Assembly: GCA_004555245.1 (NCBI GenBank) | Contig: SFIS01000019.1 | Span: 1-59,424, forward strand | Source of the DNA: Bacteroidales bacterium | Lineage (GTDB): Bacteria > Bacteroidota > Bacteroidia > Bacteroidales > Bacteroidaceae | DNA: 59,424 nucleotides | Reading direction: 5' to 3' | Shown: positions 33,997 through 43,329 of the stretch, in pieces | Numbering within the stretch: position 1 is the first letter of the stretch | Layout of the letters: every line of letters begins with the position of its first letter | Position numbers and translations under genes: made by a program | Notes under the pieces: generated by a model | The model's input: the letters and a program-made list of their open reading frames with translations, nothing else | The model's database searches: none | Told to the model about the DNA's origin: nothing

Positions 33997-35145
33997 TCAG
34001 TCGGCTTTTATCATGTCGAGGATGGCTTGCCATGCCTTCTCCTTGTCTGTGAGGTCGAGGGTGGTGTCGGGCTCAAGTGTCTTGTCGTCAACGTGTGCGG
34101 TGTCGGGACGGGCGAAGAACTTGCAGCTGACGCTGCCTACAACGCCGGTGTTGGGCAGACGGAAGGGCAGCACCTCGCCGTAGTGCGACGGGGTGTAGGT
34201 GGATGTGGAGCCGACGATGGTGCCGATGTTGTTGTCGCGGGCAAGTGTCATGAGCATTCCGGCACTGCTGAATGTCTTTGCGCCCTGTACGAAGATGACT
34301 TTTCCGCCGAACAGCTCTGGCTGTACGAACTGCGGAGGTGTCTTGCCCGAGGGTATGGTGTAGAGTTCGTCGATGTGACCCTGGCTCTCCCATGCCGTCT
34401 TGGCTGCTGCGATGCGCGGGTTGTAGGCTGCCATGAGACGTGAGAAGCGCAGTGCGGTAGAGAAATTCCTGAGTTCGGCGTAGGGACGCAGACGCACGAG
34501 GAGTTCGTCGCAGAGACTGCTGCTGCCGCCGTTGTTGTATTGTGCATCGACGACGAGAGTGGTGATGCCGTCGTTCTTCATCTTCGAGAACATCTCGTCG
34601 AGCAGCTTGTCCCAGCGTGGCAGCGACGTGTCGCGCATCGTGCGTGCGTCCATGCAGCGGTTGAACTGCAGGTAGCAGACCTTAGCTTCTGGCACGATGA
34701 CGTAGTGGAAGAGGTCGCCCTTGTATGCCATCAAGGCGTCAGAGAGTGTGTCAGCCTGTGCCTCTGCCTTCTCTGCCGCCGCCTGCCGGACTGCCTTCAG
34801 CTGCTGCATGTCGATGATGTCGGTGTGTTTGTCGCGCAGGTCGCCCAGTGTGTTGCGGAGCAGGGAGACAAAGGCGGTGTCGCTGCCGCAGGCGGCGCAA
34901 GCCTTCAGAAGGTCGTCCTGACGGGCGAAGAGAATGTCGCGGCGTTCTTTCTTTATATAATACGGGTGCGTGTCGGCGAGCATATCGACGAAGAGCATGG
35001 CGTCGCGCTGATAGCGGTTGCCGTTCTGATAGGCAGGGGTGGAGGCGAAGAGAGAATCGTCGAGCTGCTTGAACTGGCTGACGTCCTGTGCCGTCATCAC
35101 TGCCGAAGAGAGGATGGCGGTGAGCGAGAGAAGAATCTTTTTCAT
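33997..35145 (-). CDS. S41-family peptidase, secreted
   Basis: The protein is 382 residues with a signal peptide (MKKILLSLTAILSSAVMTAQ). The C-terminal half has the S41 (C-terminal processing/tricorn-like) fold marks: TTLVVDAQYNNGGSSSLCDE for the oxyanion and strand region, then GAKTFSSAGMLMTLARDNN carrying the catalytic serine (residues 293/294), then IGTIVGSTSTYTPSHYGE. There is no obvious PDZ domain. It probably degrades or processes periplasmic or surface peptides. The start was chosen at the signal peptide. It is the sole gene between repeat R2 and a gap before the transferase gene. Confidence 0.85.
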   Translation of the reverse strand: MKKILLSLTAILSSAVMTAQDVSQFKQLDDSLFASTPAYQNGNRYQRDAMLFVDMLADTHPYYIKKERRDILFARQDDLLKACAACGSDTAFVSLLRNTLGDLRDKHTDIIDMQQLKAVRQAAAEKAEAQADTLSDALMAYKGDLFHYVIVPEAKVCYLQFNRCMDARTMRDTSLPRWDKLLDEMFSKMKNDGITTLVVDAQYNNGGSSSLCDELLVRLRPYAELRNFSTALRFSRLMAAYNPRIAAAKTAWESQGHIDELYTIPSGKTPPQFVQPELFGGKVIFVQGAKTFSSAGMLMTLARDNNIGTIVGSTSTYTPSHYGEVLPFRLPNTGVVGSVSCKFFARPDTAHVDDKTLEPDTTLDLTDKEKAWQAILDMIKAD

Positions 35146-35214
35146 AGATACGTTGTTTTTGTTTGCAGTAATGATATAATGTATAATGCAAGGGAGAAGT
35201 CCCGTAGTGTGCTG

Positions 35215-35222
35215 CAAAAATA
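35215..35222 (-). promoter_or_regulatory. -7 element of the S41 peptidase gene
   Basis: On the minus strand TATTTTTG fits TAnnTTTG, about 70 bp before the start codon. Confidence 0.5.
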
Positions 35223-35373
35223 CGTAAATCTCTCGTCATCTGCAATTCTTTTGCGCGGAATTTATGTGAAATCCGTCGATAAAGTATGCATAACGACAAA
35301 ATATTTTACACCAAGTAGGTGTGCAGTCCTCTCGCTGGCAGCCGTCCGCATTACAGGTTTCTTGCCTCTGCCC

Positions 35374-36987
35374 TCATTCCACAACGATATAGTTCTTGCC
35401 GTCAGGCACGAGCAGCAGCCGCCGGTGTGATGCGAGCGAATCTCCGAACACGGACCATTGCGGCTTGCTGTACTGCGCCGAGAGCGAGATGTCCGCCATG
35501 TCGCATAGAGAGTAAAACACGTTGTCGGCATTCACGGGCGATGTCCTGTGCCTTTTCAGGTTAGACAGTTTTCTGCCGTTGCTCCCGCACCATACATCGT
35601 TCATCCATACGAAGAAGGGCACATGATATTCCGCCTTGCGCGGGTTGCAGTTGCCACCGTGGTCAGATACCCCCGTGTCGTAGTCTGCCCCGTGGTCAGA
35701 GAGGAACATCAGTGCGGCGAGAGTAGCGGGTCGGTCTATCGCCTTTATGACATCATACACCACCTTGTCCGTCAGCCGCATCGTGTTGTCGTACGCATTC
35801 ACCATTGCCTCGTGGCTGTCCCACGACACCTTGTCGCTCACGGGGTTAGGATGATAGATATCCTGCTCTTTCCCGAAGTTGACATACGGGCCGTGGTTGC
35901 CCTGCGGATGGAGTATGACGAACAGCTTGTCGTTATGCGAGGCAAGAGAATCTACCATGCCGCCCATTCTTGCGTCTTCCGTGGCCGGAAGGCGTATTAT
36001 GCCGTCACATCCGGCTGTCAGGTGCGGTGTGGTTGCCATGATGTTGCTTCCGATGACAAAGACCTTGAAGCCGCACTCCTTGAACGGCTTCACGATGCTC
36101 CTCTCCTTGTACGAGAGGTTGTAGTTGTCGGGGGTGGCGCGTGTGACAATCTGCGGCACGGAATACATCGTAAGGTTTGCCGTCGTGTAGTAGTCGGTGT
36201 AGAGCACGAGGTTGTCCAACGAGGCGAGGAGTGGTGTGGTGTCGCGGTGGTAGCCGCTGACGGTGAGGTTCTCGTAGCGCACCGATTCGCCGATATAAAG
36301 CACATAGATTTCCTTTCTCTTCTCCTCTGCCGTCCGTTTTGCCCCAAACGACATTCCCTCTGCTTCTTTTATCATTCTCTCTGCCATTTTCTGCCTTATG
36401 GCATTGTCCGCCTGGAAGAAGATGTTGTACGGCGGTCTGCCCAGTACGTTCTGCTCTATGTAGAAGCGGGGCGTGATATTACCCCCCCATCTTACCTCAA
36501 GCTGGTAGGTCAGGAATCCGGCTACAAACAGCAGCGAGACCACGCCGGAGACGGCATTCTGCCTGACGGGGACAGCATTGCGGTGAAGCAAAATGGGCGT
36601 GATGCCGATGATGAGCAGGGGGATGATGTATGGCAGTCTGGAGATGTTGCCTGCGATGAAGCCGCCGCCTTCCGCCGCGTTGGTGTTGACGACAGAGAGA
36701 ATGTTGCCGGCGGTGATGTAGTTGTCGTACATCGCCACCATCAGCATCTCGACGCACGAGAAGAGGAGAAAGACCGAAACGACGAGAGAAAAAAGCCATC
36801 TGCGCCTTATGCTTGCGATGAAGAGGCAAAGCGGGAGGGCGTAGATGACTGACGAGGCTATGCGCATCAGCGAGACGCTGTCGCCTGACAATTCCTTGTA
36901 TGCTGTCGGGCAGACAGCGACAAAAAGCAATGCCAGCACAATGGCGAGGTTGCGGCAGAATGCGGGTGCATCAGTGAGAAGTTTCAT
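35374..36987 (-). CDS. Phosphoethanolamine transferase-like sulfatase-fold membrane enzyme
   Basis: The 537-residue protein has about five N-terminal membrane helices (to about residue 170) and a periplasmic alkaline-phosphatase-fold domain. Motifs include YVLYIGESVRYENLTVSGYH (metal site), then NLTMYSVPQIVTRATPDNYN with the likely threonine nucleophile just before SVP, then FVILHPQGNHGPYVNF and MFLSDHGADYDTG. These fit the EptA/Cpt family that moves phosphoethanolamine onto lipid A or core sugars. It follows the DUF4230 gene by 54 bp on the same strand. The acceptor is inferred; a role in polymyxin-type peptide resistance is possible. Confidence 0.85.
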   Translation of the reverse strand: MKLLTDAPAFCRNLAIVLALLFVAVCPTAYKELSGDSVSLMRIASSVIYALPLCLFIASIRRRWLFSLVVSVFLLFSCVEMLMVAMYDNYITAGNILSVVNTNAAEGGGFIAGNISRLPYIIPLLIIGITPILLHRNAVPVRQNAVSGVVSLLFVAGFLTYQLEVRWGGNITPRFYIEQNVLGRPPYNIFFQADNAIRQKMAERMIKEAEGMSFGAKRTAEEKRKEIYVLYIGESVRYENLTVSGYHRDTTPLLASLDNLVLYTDYYTTANLTMYSVPQIVTRATPDNYNLSYKERSIVKPFKECGFKVFVIGSNIMATTPHLTAGCDGIIRLPATEDARMGGMVDSLASHNDKLFVILHPQGNHGPYVNFGKEQDIYHPNPVSDKVSWDSHEAMVNAYDNTMRLTDKVVYDVIKAIDRPATLAALMFLSDHGADYDTGVSDHGGNCNPRKAEYHVPFFVWMNDVWCGSNGRKLSNLKRHRTSPVNADNVFYSLCDMADISLSAQYSKPQWSVFGDSLASHRRLLLVPDGKNYIVVE

Positions 36988-37041
36988 GTTCAGGATGTCT
37001 GTTTTTTTTGTCTGTCGGGGCTGTGTGTGTCTTGTAATAGT

Positions 37042-37749
37042 TTACCGTTTCTCTCTTATGATGTCCATGATGTCGAAGTCTTCGCGGTAGTCGATGCGTA
37101 TGTTTCTGAATCCGAGTTGCCTCAGTTGCGGTATGAGGATGTCTGTCGCGCTGACCTTCGCAGTCTCAATGATGTTTGTCTGGTCGTCGATGGACAGTTC
37201 TTCCCACGCCTCGTCTTTCGCTTTGCGTACGAGGCTCTGGTATTGTTCGTAGGTGAGCGACTTGGCGAGCCATTGCTTCTTCATCTTCTCCTTGTCGTGG
37301 TCGATGGCTACTGCGGTCTCCACGATGACGGGGTCGGGTAGGGTGATGGCGATTGCCGTGTCGCCCGAGACTTGGAAGTCTGAGGCGGTGACACGTTCGA
37401 GGTCGATGTACGCCTTGTATGTCACGATGACTGGGATGGTGGCTTCTGTCCTTCCGAGCGGCAGTTTGATGTCTTTCTCGATGCCTGCAATCTTCACCTT
37501 GAAGGTGTTGTCAGAGGTGTAGGTGATGGTTTTCCGGCTCTTTGCCTCTGCTGTGTATAGGCGCGAGTGTCGGTTGATGACGGCGCGTATGGTGCTGTCC
37601 CTTTGTTCGCGCCGCATCTCTTCAGCCTGCTTCTGTGCCTGATAGCTGTTGCATCTGCGCACGCCCCATAGCACGGCGCCGGCGATGGCGACGAGGGTGA
37701 GGATGATGACGATGCGTTTCAGTTTATTTCCAGATGTTGCCCCATTCAT
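37042..37749 (-). CDS. DUF4230 protein, membrane-anchored
   Basis: The 235-residue protein has one membrane helix at about 11-30 (IVIILTLVAIAGAVLWGV) and a soluble domain with SRLYTAEAKSRKTITYTSD, TIPVIVTYKAYIDLERVTA and a C-terminal LRQLGFRNIRIDYRE. This pattern fits DUF4230, a family of unknown function. Its start overlaps the end of the upstream tetronate kinase gene by 26 bp, so it is likely co-transcribed, although the two need not act together. Confidence 0.8.
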   Translation of the reverse strand: MNGATSGNKLKRIVIILTLVAIAGAVLWGVRRCNSYQAQKQAEEMRREQRDSTIRAVINRHSRLYTAEAKSRKTITYTSDNTFKVKIAGIEKDIKLPLGRTEATIPVIVTYKAYIDLERVTASDFQVSGDTAIAITLPDPVIVETAVAIDHDKEKMKKQWLAKSLTYEQYQSLVRKAKDEAWEELSIDDQTNIIETAKVSATDILIPQLRQLGFRNIRIDYREDFDIMDIIREKR

Positions 37750-38863
37750 AACTTCCGGGTTTTAGAGTGATGTGAATGTCAGGTTGCTTGTTGTCGGACG
37801 CGGAGTATAGAGGTTTGCACCTCACCACGCCCGGCGCTATCTCGTCGGTGACTGAGAGCGTGTGCCACGGCATGCGTCGCAGGATGGCGAATGCTGTCGC
37901 CCCGCCTTCTATTACGAGTTCGTCCGGCAGTGCTGTGTCGAGCAGCGTCCGGCACGCCTCCGCCATTGTCTCCCTCAGATAGACGGCGACCTCCCTGCCC
38001 TTGCGCAGCTCTTTCTCGCCAATGGCAATCACCATGCCGCGCCTGCCCCGGCGTTGCATCTGCCTGCGGTAGATGTCTGCCAGCGGCGTTGTCCACTCAT
38101 GCAGTGGCGACGTGGCGTTGAAGACACCGTAGGGCATATCGCTGACGGGAATGCCGAGGTCGGCACAGCGGCTGAGCGTAGAGCCGCGCACGACAATCAT
38201 CGAAGCCTCGCGGGGGAGGCCGGCGAAGGGTGCGGGCGTGGCGTGGGGCAGGCTGAAGGTCTGCTCGACGAGGGCGGTGAAGAGGTCGGCGGCTCCTGCC
38301 AGCAGCACCGTGCTGCGGCGTGTGGCGTCGGAGAGGTGCCGGCTGACGATGGCTTCGACATCTTCTGTGGTGACGGCATCGGCTGTCGTGATGCCCGGGA
38401 AGCGCTCGCTGACGTTGTCGGTGAGAGCCGGAAACTCGGGGTCGGAGCTGAAGGGCGTGGCTGTGATGGGCACGCCGTCGATGCGGTAGATGCCGTCGCG
38501 TATGGTGCGGCGCTTCGAGGGGTTGGCGGGCATGTAGAGCGCAGAGGCGTACGGGCTGTTCTCTGTCATGGCGCGCAGCTCTTCGGCGACATGTCCGCGC
38601 AGCGCGCTGTCTGTCTTGTGGAAGAGGATGTGCGTGGCGGCGATGCCGGGGAAGGCGGCGCAGATGCGGCGTGTCAGCCCGGCGGTGGTCTGCTCCGCCT
38701 CTTCCGCCGTATATGAGCGTGTGTCGGAGGCGACGACAAGGACATCGGCGTCGCAGTGCGGGATTATGCCGTGGAGAGAGAGCATGGCACGCAGGCCGTA
38801 GCGGTGGGCTATGCCGGCTATCTCGGCGGCGCCTGTGATGTCGTCGGCAAGAACGATAATCAT
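37724..38863 (-). CDS. Four-carbon acid sugar kinase (DUF1537 family)
   Basis: The 379-residue protein starts with IIVLADDITGAAEIAGIAHRYG, the hallmark of the DUF1537/four-carbon acid sugar kinase family, and has the C-terminal ATP-binding part with VIEGGATAFAILRRMPWHTL. Known members phosphorylate D-threonate, D-erythronate or 3-oxotetronates (DtnK, OtnK types). Next to a PdxA-type dehydrogenase 17 bp upstream, the DtnK-like role (tetronate to tetronate 4-phosphate, then to dihydroxyacetone phosphate) is the best fit, but the substrate is inferred. It is third in the minus-strand operon starting at 41063. Confidence 0.85.
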   Translation of the reverse strand: MIIVLADDITGAAEIAGIAHRYGLRAMLSLHGIIPHCDADVLVVASDTRSYTAEEAEQTTAGLTRRICAAFPGIAATHILFHKTDSALRGHVAEELRAMTENSPYASALYMPANPSKRRTIRDGIYRIDGVPITATPFSSDPEFPALTDNVSERFPGITTADAVTTEDVEAIVSRHLSDATRRSTVLLAGAADLFTALVEQTFSLPHATPAPFAGLPREASMIVVRGSTLSRCADLGIPVSDMPYGVFNATSPLHEWTTPLADIYRRQMQRRGRRGMVIAIGEKELRKGREVAVYLRETMAEACRTLLDTALPDELVIEGGATAFAILRRMPWHTLSVTDEIAPGVVRCKPLYSASDNKQPDIHITLKPGSYEWGNIWK

Positions 38864-38880
38864 ATTTCTGTTTCAGGTTA

Positions 38881-39909
38881 TTAGTGCTGTCTGTTCGACG
38901 CCATGCGTGTGGCATAGTCGATTGATGCGAGCAGAGCGTCTTCTGCCGCCACACCTTTTCCTGCCACGTCGAATGCTGTTCCGTGATCGACAGAGACACG
39001 TATGATGGGCAGGCCGAGCGTGATGTTCACGCCATGCTGCGGCAGCATCTTTCCCGACGCGGCATCCCAGTTGAATCCCAGCACCTTGAGCGGGATGTGT
39101 CCCTGGTCGTGATATTGCGCCACAACGCCGTCATACCATCCGCATTTCGCCTTGGCGAAGACCGAATCGGGCGGCACGGGCCCCTCGGCGTTGAATCCTC
39201 GCGCCTTCAGCTCTTCCACGGCGGGGATGATCTCTTTCTCCTCCTCCCATCCGAACAGTCCGTTCTCCGAGCAGTGGGGGTTGAGGCCGGCGACGGCGAT
39301 GTGCGGCTTCTCTATGCCGAACTGCCGGCAGGCGTCGTCGATGAGTTCATACACCTCGATGATACGCTCTTTCTTGCAGCGGTCGCAGGCCTCGCGCAGC
39401 GAGACGTGTGTTGAGACATGAATGACGCGCAGAAGTCCGTCGGCAAGAAGCATGGCATATTTCTTCGTGCCGGTGAAGGTGGCGTAGATTTCCGTATGCC
39501 CGTCGTAGTTGTGTCCGGCAAGGTGTATCGCCTCCTTGTTGAGCGGAGCGGTGCATGTGCCGTCAACCTTTTTCGCCATGGCGAGGTCGATGGCGCAGCG
39601 CACATATCTGAAGGCGGCGTCGCCACACTGACGCTGCACCTCGCCGAAGCGGAAGGTGCTGAGGTCGATGATGTCGAGGTCGAAGACATCTACGGTGCCG
39701 TTTGTGAAGCAGGCGTCTTTGACATCGGTGACGGCATTGACACGCAGCGGGAGATGCAGCAGGTCAACGGCGAGCTGCATAATCTTCGCGTCGCCCACGA
39801 TGATGGGGCGGCACTGGGTGTAGGTCTGCTCGTGAGAGAGCGCGCGGGCGCATATCTCCGGTCCTATGCCGGCAGGGTCGCCCATCGTTATTGCGAGTAT
39901 AGGTTTCAT
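38881..39909 (-). CDS. PdxA-family 4-phosphate dehydrogenase, probably PdxA2-type
   Basis: The 342-residue protein opens with ILAITMGDPAGIGPEICARA and has the metal-site segments NKEAIHLAGHNYDGHTEIYA, VAQYHDQGHIPLKVLGF and VNITLGLPIIRVSVDHGTAF, all typical of 4-hydroxythreonine-4-phosphate dehydrogenase. Classical PdxA works in vitamin B6 synthesis. PdxA2 paralogues oxidatively decarboxylate D-threonate or D-erythronate 4-phosphate. Position between a tetronate kinase and an iron alcohol dehydrogenase favours the catabolic role, but B6 synthesis cannot be ruled out without the rest of the genome. Confidence 0.85.
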   Translation of the reverse strand: MKPILAITMGDPAGIGPEICARALSHEQTYTQCRPIIVGDAKIMQLAVDLLHLPLRVNAVTDVKDACFTNGTVDVFDLDIIDLSTFRFGEVQRQCGDAAFRYVRCAIDLAMAKKVDGTCTAPLNKEAIHLAGHNYDGHTEIYATFTGTKKYAMLLADGLLRVIHVSTHVSLREACDRCKKERIIEVYELIDDACRQFGIEKPHIAVAGLNPHCSENGLFGWEEEKEIIPAVEELKARGFNAEGPVPPDSVFAKAKCGWYDGVVAQYHDQGHIPLKVLGFNWDAASGKMLPQHGVNITLGLPIIRVSVDHGTAFDVAGKGVAAEDALLASIDYATRMASNRQH

Positions 39910-39917
39910 GTCTTAGG

Positions 39918-41063
39918 CTAAAATAAAGAGTTGTAGATGTCCGCACAGTCCTGTTCGGTGACGGGGCGCGGGTTGTTTTTCAGCAGGCGCTGCTGCAGCA
40001 TGGCTGCCTTTGCCATCTCCGGGACGGCAGTCTGTGGTATGCCAATCTCTTCGAGCGACTGCGGTATGCCGCATTTTCTGGACAGTTCCTTCACGAAGTC
40101 CACGCCTCGCATTGCCGTCTCGGCATCCGTTGCGCCCGGTTGGCATCCGCAGGCGACGGCGACCTCGGCATAGCGTCGTTCGTTTCCCTGCATGTTGAAC
40201 TGCATCACGGTTGGCAGGAGTACGGAGTTTGAGAGCCCGTGGCTCTTGTGGAACATACCGCCGACGGGGTAGGCGAGAGCGTGTACGGCAGCGGTGTTGA
40301 CCGGTCCGAGGCCGAGGCCTCCGTACATCGCCCCGAGCAGCATCGCCTCGCGTGCCTCCATGTCGCCGCCGTCTTTCACGGCGCGCTCAAGGTTGGCGGC
40401 GATGAGCTGTATGCCTTTCAGCGCATACATATCCACACATGGATGCGCGAACTTGTTCGTATAGACCTCGATGCAGTGTGTGAGGGCGTCCATGCCCGTC
40501 TCAGCGGTGATGCGAGGCGGGACGGTGGCAGTGAGCTGCGGGTCGAGATATGCCACGTCGGCAAGCAGGAAGTTCGACACGATGCCCTTCTTCCCGTTGT
40601 CACGCTCGTCGAGGAGAATGGCGTTGGGGCTCACCTCAGAGCCGGTGCCCGCCGTAGTGGGCGCGCAGGCGAACCATACGCCGCGCCGGCGGATGAAGCC
40701 GATGCCGTAGCAGTCCTCTATCTCCTGCGTGGAGGTGATGAAGGTCGCCACGAGTTTCGCCACGTCCATCACCGAGCCGCCGCCGATGCCCGCCACGGAA
40801 TCAGCCTCCGCCGCGCGTGCCTTGGCGAGGATGCGTTTGAAGTCGGCGACGGTGGGCTCGCCTTTTATATCCGTCTCGACAGTGACAGAGACACCTTCTG
40901 CCTCAAGACGGGAGATGACGGGAGAGAGGAGCGGAAGGATGGGAGGGGCGGTGACAAGGAAGAGGCGGTTGAGGCCGGATTTAAGGTAGTCGTCGCAAAA
41001 TTGCGACATGCAGCCCGTGCCGAAGACGATGCGCTGAGGCTGCTTAAGTTCGATGTTTCTCAT
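39918..41063 (-). CDS. Iron-containing alcohol dehydrogenase
   Basis: The 381-residue protein has the group III pattern: VAGIGGGSVMDVAKLVATF for NAD(P) binding, CAPTTAGTGSEVSPNAIL, and metal-ligand segments ETGMDALTHCIEVYTN and HALAYPVGGMFHKSHGLSN. It likely converts a small alcohol or hydroxy acid to a carbonyl, or the reverse. With downstream tetronate genes and a divergent aldehyde dehydrogenase, a role in lactaldehyde/propanediol or hydroxy-acid oxidation is plausible. It is the first gene of the operon, 8 bp from pdxA. A promoter lies 37 bp upstream. Confidence 0.85.
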   Translation of the reverse strand: MRNIELKQPQRIVFGTGCMSQFCDDYLKSGLNRLFLVTAPPILPLLSPVISRLEAEGVSVTVETDIKGEPTVADFKRILAKARAAEADSVAGIGGGSVMDVAKLVATFITSTQEIEDCYGIGFIRRRGVWFACAPTTAGTGSEVSPNAILLDERDNGKKGIVSNFLLADVAYLDPQLTATVPPRITAETGMDALTHCIEVYTNKFAHPCVDMYALKGIQLIAANLERAVKDGGDMEAREAMLLGAMYGGLGLGPVNTAAVHALAYPVGGMFHKSHGLSNSVLLPTVMQFNMQGNERRYAEVAVACGCQPGATDAETAMRGVDFVKELSRKCGIPQSLEEIGIPQTAVPEMAKAAMLQQRLLKNNPRPVTEQDCADIYNSLF

Positions 41064-41099
41064 AAGTCTTTATACGATGGTTGATGCAAAAATCAATGG

Positions 41100-41131
41100 C
41101 AAAAGTACAAATTTTATAGACAATAACCAAA
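41100..41131 (-). promoter_or_regulatory. Promoter of the alcohol dehydrogenase-pdxA-kinase operon
   Basis: On the minus strand TACTTTTG (41100-41107) with TTTG (41128-41131) 20 bp upstream is a good match to the Bacteroidetes promoter. Confidence 0.65.
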
Positions 41132-41181
41132 GAAAACGAAAAGTTTTTGTTCGTCATGCCCTTTGTTTAAAATATATTCAT

Positions 41182-41189
41182 TATCTTTG
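41182..41189 (+). promoter_or_regulatory. -7 element of the aldehyde dehydrogenase gene
   Basis: TATCTTTG fits TAnnTTTG, 50 bp before the start at 41239; TTTG at 41162-41165 is 16 bp upstream. The divergent arrangement with the 41100 promoter allows shared control. Confidence 0.6.
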
Positions 41190-41238
41190 CAGAGAAAAAC
41201 AACACATTACCTAAACTAACAATTAACCGTAAACTAAG

Positions 41239-42672
41239 ATGAAAAACCTGAAAATGTACATCAACGGCAAGTTTGTGGAAAGCCGTTCGGGACAGTGGAT
41301 TGATGTCCTAAACCCCTCAACCGAGGAAGTGTGCTCGCGTCAGCCGGAAGGCACCTTGGAAGATGTTGAGGAAGCCCTCGACGCAGCCAGGGCGGCACAG
41401 CGCGAATGGGCAAAGGTGCCGGCTGTGGAGCGTGGCGAGTATCTGAAGAAGATGGCAGAGGGCATACGCCGCCGACAGACGGAGTTTGTAGAGATTATCA
41501 TGCGCGAGCAGGGCAAGACGCGCTCGTGGGCAGAGATAGAGGTGGGCGCGACGATAGCATATTTCGACTATATGGCAACTTTCGCACGCCACATCGAGGG
41601 CGAGATAATACAGAGCGACAACCGGGGCGAGACAATCTTCCTCTCGAAGAAACCTATCGGTGTCGTGGCGGGCATACTGCCCTGGAACTTCCCCTTCTTC
41701 CTCATAGCACGCAAGGCTGGCGCTGCGCTCATCGCCGGCTGTTCTATCGTCATCAAGCCGGCACAGCTGACGCCGGAGAACTGCACCGCCTTCGCGGAGA
41801 TAGTGCATGAGACGGGTCTGCCTGCCGGCCTGTTCAACGTCGTGACGGGCAAAGGCTCTGTCATCGGCAACGCGCTCGCCGCAAGTCCGAAGATTGACAT
41901 CGTCTCCGTCACCGGGTCGGTGGGTGCCGGAGAGAGCATCATGAAGGCGGCGGCATCCAATATCACGAAGGTGTCGCTCGAACTCGGCGGCAAGGCTCCC
42001 GTCATCGTCTTCCCCGACGCCGACCTCGAGCTTGCCGCACAGGCGATTCTCGACAGCCGCATCGGCAACAACGGGCAGATATGCAACAACGCCGAGCGCC
42101 TCTACATACACAAGGACGTGAAGGAGAAGCTGACGGCGATGCTGCTCGAGAAGTTCAAGGCGGTGAAGGTTGGCGACCCATTCTCTGCCGACGACATCGA
42201 CATGGGTCCGCTCGTAGAGAAGCGTGCGCTGGAGAGCGTGGAGGAGAAAGTGGCGCGTGCCGTCAGCCAGGGAGCAAAGGTGCTGTGCGGCGGACACCGC
42301 GTAGGCGAGAAAGGGTATTTCTATGCCGCAACACTGCTCGACAACTGCCGTCAGGATATGGACATAGTGCATGAGGAGACCTTCGGCCCCGTGCTGCCCA
42401 TCATCGAATGGGAAGACATCGACGAGGTGCTGGCATGGGCTAACGACTGTGAGTACGGCCTCGCGTCGTCAGTCTTCACCAACGACATCAACACCGCCAC
42501 ACGCTGCGTGCGCGAGCTGGAGTTCGGCGAGACATACATCAACCGCTTCCACTTCGAGGCCATCCAGGGCTTCCATGCCGGAGTGAAGAAGAGCGGCATC
42601 GGCGGCGCCGACGGCAAGCATGGCGTAGAAGAGTATCTGCGCACGCATGTCACATATCTGCAGACAAGATAG
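41239..42672 (+). CDS. aldA: Aldehyde dehydrogenase (lactaldehyde/glycolaldehyde dehydrogenase-like)
   Basis: The 477-residue enzyme oxidises an aldehyde to its acid with NAD(P). Motifs: PIGVVAGILPWNFPFFLIAR, SVTGSVGAGESIMKAAA, then VSLELGGKAPVIVFPDAD with the general-base glutamate, and IGNNGQICNNAERLYIHKDV with the catalytic cysteine. The C-terminal FGETYINRFHFEAIQGFHAG resembles AldA-type lactaldehyde dehydrogenases. It is divergent from the iron alcohol dehydrogenase operon and lies 700 bp before lutABC. A lactaldehyde-to-lactate step feeding LutABC would fit rhamnose or fucose breakdown, but this is inferred. The gene symbol is by similarity. Confidence 0.85.
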   Translation: MKNLKMYINGKFVESRSGQWIDVLNPSTEEVCSRQPEGTLEDVEEALDAARAAQREWAKVPAVERGEYLKKMAEGIRRRQTEFVEIIMREQGKTRSWAEIEVGATIAYFDYMATFARHIEGEIIQSDNRGETIFLSKKPIGVVAGILPWNFPFFLIARKAGAALIAGCSIVIKPAQLTPENCTAFAEIVHETGLPAGLFNVVTGKGSVIGNALAASPKIDIVSVTGSVGAGESIMKAAASNITKVSLELGGKAPVIVFPDADLELAAQAILDSRIGNNGQICNNAERLYIHKDVKEKLTAMLLEKFKAVKVGDPFSADDIDMGPLVEKRALESVEEKVARAVSQGAKVLCGGHRVGEKGYFYAATLLDNCRQDMDIVHEETFGPVLPIIEWEDIDEVLAWANDCEYGLASSVFTNDINTATRCVRELEFGETYINRFHFEAIQGFHAGVKKSGIGGADGKHGVEEYLRTHVTYLQTR

Positions 42673-42800
42673 CAGTCTATACGGTTGACGGGCTGACACT
42701 TCCCCGTTGGAAGGTTCCGGCTCGTCAACCCGACAGCAGAAGATACCGGAGCGGAAACGCTGCGCGACACGTACGCATAGCCGTAGAACAGTTGCGAAAC

Positions 42801-43240
42801 GTATCATACAGCCACTGCGGCTGACACTTTCTTGCACCTCCGCAGAGGCTGGAAAATCATGTTTACAGGGCAGGAAACGGCGGTCGGGAGTGCCGTCGGC
42901 AGGCTCTCGTGGTGTGGTTTTGAGTGTCTTGCAGTGCAAAATAGTCAAAGTGAGGCTGCAAGACTGACTGTTTTACGAGCCAAGACAGACTATATGACGA
43001 GGCAAAACAGACTATCTTGCACCCGTTTTCTACGGTTTTTTGACCTCATAAAGACAAGGCTGAAAGATGTGATGCTGTGTATCTCGCTGAATGTCAGTGA
43101 TATGTGCAGAACGCAGGAAAACGGCGAAAAACCGCCCTGCAACCTGCCGGGGGAAGGCGCGCACGATTCTGCGCCGGAATTTCAGAGTTAAGATAGTATC
43201 ATATCCGCATCCGTACGGGCGGCGGCTGATACTTTCTTGA
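42801..43240 (+). repeat. ~440-bp dispersed intergenic element, copy D1
   Basis: From GTATCATACAGCC at the start to the TGATACTTTCTTGACC end it aligns along its length with the reverse complement of 58465-58923. Shared landmarks are CGGCTGACACTTTC, GCAAAATAGTCAAAGTGAGG (42937-42956), the 22-bp array at 42960-43025, TGAATGTCAG, GGGAAGGCG and AGTATCATATCC. The motif GTATCATA followed by GCGGCTGA and ACTTTCTTG appears near both ends in the same orientation. No convincing gene is present. Confidence 0.8.
42960..43025. repeat. 22-bp tandem array, 3 diverged copies, inside D1
   Basis: Units start at 42960, 42982 and 43004, with consensus AAGACWGACTATWTTGCRAG plus CC, the complement of the GCAAAATAGTCAA core. 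It is directly preceded by a unit of the 5704 type. Confidence 0.75.
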
Positions 43241-43329
43241 CCGCCCCGTAACCACCGCTATCCGCCCGCCGGGAGGCAGTGGCTGTACGCCGCGCCTCAC
43301 AAAACAACCGTAACAACCACCCCGTCATC

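Noticed and set aside
38881..39909. Assignment of the PdxA-type gene to vitamin B6 synthesis only
   Set aside because: Possible, but the kinase and alcohol dehydrogenase neighbours fit PdxA2-type tetronate use better, so I kept the broader call.
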